Positions 34,938 through 41,390 of a DNA stretch of 64,000 bases are shown in pieces. Numbering within the stretch: the first letter of the stretch is position 1; the number at the start of each line of letters is the position of its first letter. Both the position numbers and the translations under genes were made by a program. The stretch is from positions 248,001 to 312,000 of the forward strand of contig CAVXSI010000002.1 of NCBI GenBank assembly GCA_963764365.1. The letters are read 5' to 3'. The stretch comes from VRUE01 sp963764365. Lineage in GTDB: Bacteria; Actinomycetota; Thermoleophilia; Solirubrobacterales; 70-9. A model generated the notes under the pieces. The model did not search any database. It was not told the DNA's origin and saw only the letters and a list, made by a program, of their open reading frames with translations.

Positions 34938-35699
34938 ATGGGGACGGGCAATCTTCCAGTCGACTGGTACCGCTCAACCTTCTCCGGGGACACCCGTGCG
35001 CTCTTCTGGGAAGACGGGGTCGAGGAGAAGGTGGCGCTGGCCCTTGCGATGCTCGAGCCGGACGGCTGCGAGCGCGTGCTCGACCTCGCCTGCACGACCG
35101 GGCAGCGGACGCTGGAGCTGAGCCGGCGCGGCTTCTGCGCGGTCGGCACCGACATCGACGAGCGCCTGCTCGAGATCGGCGGCTGCGAGGCCGCGGACGA
35201 GGGCCTCTACCCGTTCTTCCACGAATCCGACCCGCGCGACCTCAGCTTCCTGCGCGAGTTCGACCTGGTGCTGAGCCTCGGCGGCGGCGCCTTCGGCTAC
35301 TTCGGCAGCGACGATCAGGACCGGCTGATCCTGCAGCGGGTCTCGCAGGCGCTGAAACCCGGCGGCCGGCTGCTGCTGCAGACGCCGAACGTCATCTTCA
35401 TCGAAACGCAGCTGCCGGAGCGGACCTGGGTCTCGAGCGAGTCGACGACACAGCTCGTGGAGCAGGCCTGGAACGCCGCGAAGGGCCGCCTGGAAGCGTC
35501 GGTGATGGCGCTGGTCGAGGGCGATACCTTCGACGAGGTCGAAGCGGTGCCGTTCCGGCGCCGGGTCTACTCGGTAGAGGAGCTGGCGCAGGGCTTCGAG
35601 GCGGTCGGGATGGAGCTGGTCGACGTCTACGGCGAAGACGGCAAGTCGTGCACTCCGAACGAGTCCCAGCGGCAGGTCTTTGTCGAAGCCCGTTTTTGA
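34938..35699 (+). CDS. Class I SAM-dependent methyltransferase
   Basis: 253 residues. Motif I VLDLACTTGQRTLELSRRG (near 49-67) and the acidic end of strand 2 (AVGTDIDERLL) form the SAM site. FDLVLSLGGGAFGYF (motif II/III) and LKPGGRLLLQTPN complete the Rossmann core, followed by a lid region (YSVEELAQGFEAVGMELVDVYG). The substrate cannot be told from sequence. A broken paralogue lies at 30.3-30.8 kb. Its promoter carries an inverted repeat, so it is probably repressor-controlled, perhaps by one of the XRE proteins nearby. Confidence 0.85.
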   Translation: MGTGNLPVDWYRSTFSGDTRALFWEDGVEEKVALALAMLEPDGCERVLDLACTTGQRTLELSRRGFCAVGTDIDERLLEIGGCEAADEGLYPFFHESDPRDLSFLREFDLVLSLGGGAFGYFGSDDQDRLILQRVSQALKPGGRLLLQTPNVIFIETQLPERTWVSSESTTQLVEQAWNAAKGRLEASVMALVEGDTFDEVEAVPFRRRVYSVEELAQGFEAVGMELVDVYGEDGKSCTPNESQRQVFVEARF

Positions 35700-35709
35700 G
35701 TAGAAAAAC

Positions 35710-35751
35710 CGGCTGGCCGCGGGCGAAGAGCAGGACGCCCGCGGCCAGCCG
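35710..35751. terminator. Bidirectional terminator between methyltransferase and glpX
   Basis: A perfect 16-bp stem (35710-35725 with 35736-35751) around a 10-base loop. On the minus strand it is followed by GGTTTTTC, so it serves glpX best. It also lies 10 bases after the methyltransferase stop. Confidence 0.8.
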
Positions 35752-35830
35752 ATTCGCATTGGAGGAAACTCCACTTGGCCTGAATTCCTTTTATACCAGA
35801 ACTTCCGGTGTAATGGAAATTAAATTGAGC

Positions 35831-36871
35831 CTAGCCGTAGCGCTCGCCGATCACGGCCCGCAGCTTGGCGCGGTCGTGGCGGGCCTGGACGCGGCGCACG
35901 GTGCCCGAGCGCGAGCGCATGACCAGCGATTCGGTGCTGGCGCCGGGGCCGCGGTAGCGGACGCCCTGCAGGACGTCGCCGTCGGTGACGCCGCTGGCCG
36001 AGAAGAAGACGTCCTCGCCGGAGCAGAGGTCGTCGGCGGTGAGGACGCGGTCGAGGTCGTAGCCCGCGTCGAGGGCGGCGCTGCGCTCGCCGTCGTCGCG
36101 CGGCCAGAGGCGGCCCAGCAGCTGGCCGCCCATCGACTTCAGCGCCGCCGCGGAGAGCACGCCCTCGGGGGTGCCGCCGATCCCCCACAGCAGGTCGACC
36201 GGCGAGCGGTCGCTGACCGCCAGCAGGGCGGCGGAGACGTCGCCGTCCGCGATCAGGCGGATGCGGCCGCCGGCCTCGCGCACTTCGCGCATCGCGTCGG
36301 TGTGGCGCGGGCGGTCGAGCATGACGACGGTGACGTCGCCGACGCTCCCCTCCTTGCGGTCGGCGATCAGCTTCAGCGTCTCCGGCAGCGGCCGGTCGAG
36401 GTCGAGCAGGTCGGCGATCTCCGGCGCGCCGGCGATCTTCTCCATGTAGACGCAGGGGCCGGGGTCGAACATCGTGCCGCGCTCGGCCAGGGCGATCACC
36501 GCGAGCGCGCTGGGCATGCCGAGCGCGCAGAGGCGGGTTCCCTCGAGCGGATCGACGGCGATGTCGACGACCGGGGGCGAGCCGTCGCCGATCTGCTCGC
36601 CGTTGTAGAGCATCGGAGCCTCGTCCTTCTCGCCCTCGCCGATCACGACTGTGCCGTCCATCGAGATCGAGTCGAGCACGTAGCGCATCGCGTCGACCGC
36701 GGCCTGGTCGGCGGCGATCTTGTCGCCGCGCCCGACCCAGCGGGCGGCGGCGAGCGCCGCCGCCTCGGTCACCCGGACCAGCTCGAGCGCGAGGTTGCGA
36801 TCCGGCTTGGGCAGCCCGTCTGCGCCTGCGCCCGAGCGGGCGGTCGCGTCGTCTGGCGAGGCATCCCCCAT
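35831..36871 (-). CDS. glpX: Fructose-1,6-bisphosphatase class II (GlpX)
   Basis: Hydrolyses fructose-1,6-bisphosphate to fructose-6-phosphate in gluconeogenesis; cytoplasmic and metal-dependent. 346 residues, the normal GlpX length. Metal and substrate motifs are present: GDKIAADQAAVDAMR, VVIGEGEKDEAPML, VDIAVDPLEGT, LWGIGGTPEGV and a C-terminal SLVMRSRSGTVR. This is the actinobacterial FBPase type. A 50-bp palindromic repeat sits 22 bases upstream of the ATG, and a strong hairpin follows the gene. Confidence 0.95.
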   Translation of the reverse strand: MGDASPDDATARSGAGADGLPKPDRNLALELVRVTEAAALAAARWVGRGDKIAADQAAVDAMRYVLDSISMDGTVVIGEGEKDEAPMLYNGEQIGDGSPPVVDIAVDPLEGTRLCALGMPSALAVIALAERGTMFDPGPCVYMEKIAGAPEIADLLDLDRPLPETLKLIADRKEGSVGDVTVVMLDRPRHTDAMREVREAGGRIRLIADGDVSAALLAVSDRSPVDLLWGIGGTPEGVLSAAALKSMGGQLLGRLWPRDDGERSAALDAGYDLDRVLTADDLCSGEDVFFSASGVTDGDVLQGVRYRGPGASTESLVMRSRSGTVRRVQARHDRAKLRAVIGERYG

Positions 36872-36893
36872 GCCCGCCCCAGGCTACCTCACG

Positions 36894-36943
36894 GACGCGC
36901 CGGGAGTTAACCCCCCTATAGGGCGGTTAACTCCCGGCGCGTC
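36894..36943. repeat. 50-bp palindromic repeat (PAL family), copy 1
   Basis: GACGCGCCGGGAGTTAAC and GTTAACTCCCGGCGCGTC form an 18-bp perfect stem around CCCCCTATAGGGCG. The same arms and core recur at 45786, 46752, 50063, 54691, 61390 and 62879. It lies between the glpX start and the end of the next unit. Confidence 0.85.
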
Positions 36944-37047
36944 GTCCTGGAGCGCGAAGCCGCGGCGCGTCGTCCGGAACGGGCGGCCGCGGCACTTCGT
37001 CCTGGAGCGTGCGGCCGCGGCACCCTCGCCCGGAGCGGGCGGGGGGA
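36938..37047. repeat. Four imperfect tandem copies of a 28-bp unit
   Basis: The unit GCGCGTCGTCCTGGAGCGCG continuing AAGCCGCG repeats about four times with substitutions (phrases TCGTCC[GT]GGA and GGCCGCGGCAC). It begins inside the right arm of the palindromic repeat and ends at the stop of the lipoprotein gene. Confidence 0.65.
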
Positions 37048-37707
37048 TCAGCCGTAGGCGCAGCCGCTGAGGCCGTATTCGTGCGCCAGTTCGGCCGAGT
37101 GCTTGAAGCTCTGGCCGAACGGGGCGGTGGACGAGCCCTTCGCTTGTTCGGCGGCTTCGACGCCTTCTTCGAGCGCGGCGGTGAAAGCGTCGACCTTCGC
37201 TTCGTCGCCGCCGGACACGCCGAGGGCGCGGATTTCTTCGGCCTGGGTCTGGATCGCCGGCACGACCACCGCCAGGATCGCTTCTTTGAGCTGCGCCAGC
37301 TTCTGCCCGCCCGAGCCGCCGCCGTGCTTTTTGACGTAGGCCGACATCTTTTCCAGGCTCTGTTTTTTGCCTTCTTCGCAAATCGCGTTGGCCCGCTTGA
37401 CGAATTCGGAGTCGGAGATTTCGCCCCCGGGCGTGGACTTGCCGGCGGGCGCCGACTTGCCGGCGGATTCGCCGCCCCCGCCGGACGCGGATTCGCCGGA
37501 AGACTTGCCGCCGCCCGAAGCGGATTCGCCGGAGGATTCGCCGGCGCCGGAAGCAGATTCGCCCTTGGCGGAGCCTTCGCTCGCCCCGGACTTCGCTTCG
37601 CTGCTGCCGCTCGAGCTGGAACTGCTGCCGCCACATCCCGCGAGGACGGCGACGACCGCGATCGCAGCGCAGCAAAGCGGGACGCTATTGGCCGAAATCT
37701 TCCTCAC
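37048..37707 (-). CDS. Lipoprotein, paralogue 3 of 3, with Ser/Gly-rich linker
   Basis: 219 residues from GTG 37707. Signal CCAAIAVVAVLAGC has a clear lipobox (LAGC). A low-complexity linker of about 65 residues repeats SGESASGGGKSSGESASGGG-like words. The helical domain then carries KRANAICEEG, EIRALGVSGGDEAKVDA and EYGLSGC, as in the lipoproteins at 16.1 and 25.7 kb. The long linker suggests reach through the cell wall. Function unknown. Confidence 0.75.
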   Translation of the reverse strand: MRKISANSVPLCCAAIAVVAVLAGCGGSSSSSSGSSEAKSGASEGSAKGESASGAGESSGESASGGGKSSGESASGGGGESAGKSAPAGKSTPGGEISDSEFVKRANAICEEGKKQSLEKMSAYVKKHGGGSGGQKLAQLKEAILAVVVPAIQTQAEEIRALGVSGGDEAKVDAFTAALEEGVEAAEQAKGSSTAPFGQSFKHSAELAHEYGLSGCAYG

Positions 37708-37857
37708 CGGGCGAGGACATTACAGAATCAACACTCAGGCGTTCCGGAATCGGCACGGGTTGCGCCCCCCGGAATCGAGGCGCCGGCAGTCGCCGCCGGG
37801 TCGGCGCCCGCGGTCGCCCCGGGTCGGCGCCGGCGATCGCGATATAGGGTCGTGGGC

Positions 37858-38790
37858 ATGGAGCGACGATGGGGACTGACGCTGCCGCTGCCGGCGACGC
37901 CGCTGGCCGATCACGAGCAGCTGGTCAAGCGCGCCGAGGCGGCCGGCTACACCGACCTCTGGAGCGGCGAGACGAACGGGCCCGACGGCTTCACGCCGCT
38001 GGCCCTCGCCGCCGCCTGGACCGAGCGGGCGCGATTGGGGACCGGGATCGTCGGCGTCTTCCAGCGCGGGCCGGCGCTGCTGGCGCAGGAGGCGGCGGCG
38101 CTCGCCGACGCCTCGCGCGGCCGCTTCGTGCTCGGGATCGGCTCCTCCTCGGACCGGATCGTCGAAGGCTGGAACGGGATCCCCTTCGAGCGGCCGCTCT
38201 CGCGGGTGCGCGAGACGCTCGACTTCCTCCGCGCCGCGCTCGACGGCGAGCGCACCGGGAGCGGCTTCAAGCTGGAGACCGCGCCGGCGCAGCGGGTGCC
38301 GATCGTGCTCGCGGCGCTGCGCGGCAGGATGCTCGAGCTGGCGGTCGAGCGCGCCGACGGCGCCTTCACCAACTTCCTGCCGCTGTCGGGGCTGCCGCGG
38401 GTGATCGAGGGGATCGCCGGCGCGCCGGAGGACTTCGAGCTGCTCTGCCGCTTCTTCTGCCTGCCGGGCGAGCGCGAGCAGGTCGAGCCGCTGGCCCGCT
38501 TCATGTTCTCCTCCTACATCACGGTGCCGGTCTACGCCGCCTTCTACCGCTGGCTCGGCTTCGGCGAGCAGATCGACGCGATGGTCGCGGCCTGGGAGTC
38601 GGGCGACCGCCAGGGGGCCGCCGCGGCCGCGCCCTGGGAGTTGATCGAGGACATGTTCATATTCGGCTCGCCCGAGCAGATGCGCGAGCGGCTCGACGCC
38701 TTCGTCGCCGGCGGCGTGACGCTGCCGGTGCTGACCCCGATCGTCCAACCCGACAAGCTCGCGGAGACGATCGAGGCACTCGCGCCGTAG
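37858..38790 (+). CDS. Luciferase-like (LLM) flavin/F420-dependent oxidoreductase
   Basis: 310 residues from ATG 37858. TIM-barrel pattern of the luciferase-like monooxygenase family: MERRWGLTLPLPATPLADHE, AEAAGYTDLWSGE, LGTGIVGVFQRGPALLAQEAAAL, GRFVLGIGSSSDRIVEGWNG, PIVLAALRGRMLELAVERADG. In actinobacteria such proteins often use coenzyme F420. The substrate is unknown. It stands alone; a 166-bp inverted-repeat element follows it. A second family member is at 50.1-51.2 kb. Confidence 0.82.
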   Translation: MERRWGLTLPLPATPLADHEQLVKRAEAAGYTDLWSGETNGPDGFTPLALAAAWTERARLGTGIVGVFQRGPALLAQEAAALADASRGRFVLGIGSSSDRIVEGWNGIPFERPLSRVRETLDFLRAALDGERTGSGFKLETAPAQRVPIVLAALRGRMLELAVERADGAFTNFLPLSGLPRVIEGIAGAPEDFELLCRFFCLPGEREQVEPLARFMFSSYITVPVYAAFYRWLGFGEQIDAMVAAWESGDRQGAAAAAPWELIEDMFIFGSPEQMRERLDAFVAGGVTLPVLTPIVQPDKLAETIEALAP

Positions 38791-38827
38791 GTTCGAGGCA
38801 CCGGCGCCCCACCCGTGAAGCACCGTT

Positions 38828-38993
38828 TAGTGACTATCCGAAAACCCCCACGCACGCCTGGCGGCGCCGGACACACTTCGCGGGGCGTCGTCCTCGGTCG
38901 GCCAAATAGCGCTGCTATTCGGCCTCCCTGCGTCCTACCCCCGCTCGGTCCGGCACTCGCCAGTCGCACGCGCGAGTTTTCGGATAGTCACTT
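38828..38993. repeat. MITE-like element, about 166 bp, copy 1
   Basis: The 17-base termini AGTGACTATCCGAAAAC (38829-38845) and its exact reverse complement (38976-38992) bracket a GC-rich interior. The interior contains CACACTTCGCGG and the hairpin AATAGCGCTGCTATT. It carries no ORF of note. Related elements are at 55779-55935 and 58193-58362. Confidence 0.75.
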
Positions 38994-39077
38994 AGCGAGC
39001 CTCACGATCCGATTCTCGGCGAGCGGCGCCGGTATGGCGCGTAGACGCCGCCCGCGGACGCGAAGCGGAGCAGGCGG

Positions 39078-40337
39078 CTAGTACTCGACCTCGGCACCCA
39101 ACCCGAAGGCGCGGTCGGCGGCGAGTTCGACGATCTTGTCGACGATCGGCCGGTGCCAGCCCTCGCGCTTGGAGCGGCTGCCGACGGTCTCTATCGCCCG
39201 CGCCACCCGCGCCGCCGCGACCGAGGCCAGGCCGCGGAGGATTTCGAAGTCGAAGTCGCACTCTTCGCAGATTTCGGCCAGTTCGAGCAGGTAGGCCGTT
39301 TCGTCGGCCTCCTCGGAGATCACCATGCCGGTGTGCACCGACTCGTCGTAGACGGCGAGCGAGGTGACGTCGTGGATTGGCCCGATCAGCCACTTGCCGC
39401 CCTTTTCGACCAGCGGGATGTTCTCGCCGTGGGCATCGCCGTTGCCCAGCATGTAGTTGCTGAAGGCGAAGTTGAGCAGGGTGATGATGTCGTCCGGCCG
39501 CCCGACCGCGTGCAGCAGCCCGCAGGCTTCGGCGAAGCCGGGCGCTTCCGCCTCCTCCGTCTCCTCCTCCGCGAACGGGGTGATCCCGAGTGCCTGGCAG
39601 AGCGACTCCTGGTGGATGCGGGTGGCGCCGAGCCCGGTCCCCCTGCGGTCGAAGCGCTCGGAGACGAGGCAGTCGCGGCCGGCGATCTGCTCGACCCGCG
39701 TCTTCACGACCGGCAGCCCGACCTGGCGGACGACGGTCGAGCAGAACATCTCGTTGGCGACGTATTCGGGGTATTCGCCGGTCTCGGGCTTGACCACGTG
39801 GGTGCTCGGGGCGCCGGCCTGCGGCCAGGCCCAGCGGTCGTTCTCCTCGTCGCGCACCAGCGCCAGCTTGTGGCGGATGCCGGCGAGGGCGAAGCGCATC
39901 CGCCCCAGGCACTCCTCGGTGAACAGGGCGGGCGGTGGTGGCATCACCACTTCCGCCAGTTCATCCTCGCTCAGCCAGTCGAGCGACTCGGGGTCGGGAT
40001 CGGCGTCGATCTCGGTCCCCTCCGGCAGAAAGACGGCCGCTCCCGGGCAGTCGCGCCCGACCTCCCTCAGCAGCTCGTAGCCGTCGCCGGGGTCGATGCC
40101 GAGCTCGCGGGCGACACGGTTGCGGCGGCGCGAGCCTGGCAGCAGCCCCTCGACGTAGGCGGCGGTCGCCTCGCGGCTGAACGGCTCGGAGCGCACCGGC
40201 ATCGAATTGCTCAGCAGCGCCTTGCCGGGGCCGAGCTTCTTGACCAGCTTCGGGTCGTAGGCGAACCTGTAGTCGTTGTCTCCGGCCGGGAACAGCGTCC
40301 CGATCCGCTTCCCGCGTAGGTGAACGTCAAGGCTCAA
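39078..40337 (-). CDS. hipA: HipA-family serine/threonine kinase, no adjacent HipB
   Basis: 419 residues from TTG 40337, with AGGAGG 7 bases upstream deciding this start. HipA features: N-terminal couple_hipA region (RGKRIGTLFPAGDNDYRFAYDPKLV, GLLPGSRRRNRVARELGI), a P-loop-like GIRHKLALV, HVVKPET, and the kinase core NYMLGNGDAHGENIPLV near residue 300 with DVTSL after it. In type II toxin-antitoxin systems HipA phosphorylates glutamyl-tRNA synthetase. No HTH antitoxin gene lies beside it, so it is either an orphan or controlled in trans; the XRE genes at 31-34 kb are possible partners by inference only. Confidence 0.85.
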   Translation of the reverse strand: MSLDVHLRGKRIGTLFPAGDNDYRFAYDPKLVKKLGPGKALLSNSMPVRSEPFSREATAAYVEGLLPGSRRRNRVARELGIDPGDGYELLREVGRDCPGAAVFLPEGTEIDADPDPESLDWLSEDELAEVVMPPPPALFTEECLGRMRFALAGIRHKLALVRDEENDRWAWPQAGAPSTHVVKPETGEYPEYVANEMFCSTVVRQVGLPVVKTRVEQIAGRDCLVSERFDRRGTGLGATRIHQESLCQALGITPFAEEETEEAEAPGFAEACGLLHAVGRPDDIITLLNFAFSNYMLGNGDAHGENIPLVEKGGKWLIGPIHDVTSLAVYDESVHTGMVISEEADETAYLLELAEICEECDFDFEILRGLASVAAARVARAIETVGSRSKREGWHRPIVDKIVELAADRAFGLGAEVEY

Positions 40338-40400
40338 TTGCGATCCTCCTAGATCCCCGGCCTATCGGCTCGTTTGGATTCCTTCCCGCGATTCAAGACT

Positions 40401-41390
40401 TTAAACCGATGCGAGGGTCAGCGCATAGTCCCCGTCCGCATCGGTGAACCAGCCGGCGAGGCGCAGCCCGGCTTCGGCGTAGACGTCCTCGAGCCGCTCG
40501 CGGGTGAACTTGGCGGAGATCTCGGTTCGCATCTCCTCGCCGGCGGCGAAGCGCACGTCGAGGTCGAGGCCGTCGAGGCGGACGGTCTGCTCGACCAGCG
40601 AGCGCAGGCGGATGTCCATGCGGGCGGCCTCGGGGTCGTAGCCGGCGACGTGCTCGAAGTTGTCGGGGTCGAAGTCGCCGCCGAGCTCGCGGTTGAGGAC
40701 GTGCAGCACGTTCTTGTTGAACTCGGCGGTGACGCCGGCGGCGTCGTTGTAGGCGGCGTCGAGGCGGGCGCGATCCTTGACCAGGTCGGTGCCGAGCAGG
40801 ATCCTGTCCTCCGGCTCGAGCAGGGCGCCGACCCGGGCGAGGAAGTCGCGGCGGGCGTCCGGGTAGAGGTTGCCGACGGTGCCGCCGAGGAAGGCGATCA
40901 GGCGGCCTCCCTCGCCGGACGGGATCCGCTCGAGGTCGTGCTCGAAGTCGCAGACCAGGCCGCGGACGGCGAGGCCGGGGTACTCGGAGACCAGCGCCGC
41001 GGCGGTTTCGCGGGTGATCTCGGGTGAGATGTCGACCGGGGCGTAGGTGCTGAGGCAACCGGCGTCGCGCATCGCGCTCAGCAGGTGGCGGGTCTTCGCC
41101 GCCGAGCCCGAGCCGAGCTCGACCAGGGTGCCGGGCTCGCCCGCCGCAGCGACGATCTCGGCCGAGCGCTCGCTGAGGATCGCCCGCTCGGCGCGGGTCG
41201 GGTAGTACTCGGGCAGCGCCGTGATCTGCTCGAACAGCTGCGAGCCGCGATCGTCGTAGAAGAACTTCGGCGCCAGCTCCTTCGGCGTCGAGGTGAGGCC
41301 GAGCCGGACCTCGCGCGCCATCCTGGCGCCGCCGCCGGGGCTGAGGCGGATCTCGATCTCGATCTGCTCTGCGGTTGCGGGGGGTCTCAT
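40401..41390 (-). CDS. egtD: L-histidine N-alpha-methyltransferase EgtD (ergothioneine biosynthesis)
   Basis: Trimethylates histidine to hercynine using SAM. 329 residues. Family features: APKFFYDDRGSQLFEQIT, LPEYYPTRAERAIL, SAM site LVELGSGSAAKTRHLL, PVDIS, FLGGTVGNLYP, LLGTDLVKD, AYNDAAGVTAEFNKNVL. The ATG at 41390 overlaps the egtB stop (ATGA), and AGGAGGGAG within the end of egtB serves as its ribosome-binding site, so the genes are translationally coupled. EgtA, EgtC and EgtE are not in the window. Confidence 0.94.
   Translation of the reverse strand: MRPPATAEQIEIEIRLSPGGGARMAREVRLGLTSTPKELAPKFFYDDRGSQLFEQITALPEYYPTRAERAILSERSAEIVAAAGEPGTLVELGSGSAAKTRHLLSAMRDAGCLSTYAPVDISPEITRETAAALVSEYPGLAVRGLVCDFEHDLERIPSGEGGRLIAFLGGTVGNLYPDARRDFLARVGALLEPEDRILLGTDLVKDRARLDAAYNDAAGVTAEFNKNVLHVLNRELGGDFDPDNFEHVAGYDPEAARMDIRLRSLVEQTVRLDGLDLDVRFAAGEEMRTEISAKFTRERLEDVYAEAGLRLAGWFTDADGDYALTLASV

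Noticed and set aside
38828..38993. Complete insertion sequence
   Set aside because: Terminal inverted repeats are perfect but the 166-bp interior has no transposase; at most it is a non-autonomous element.
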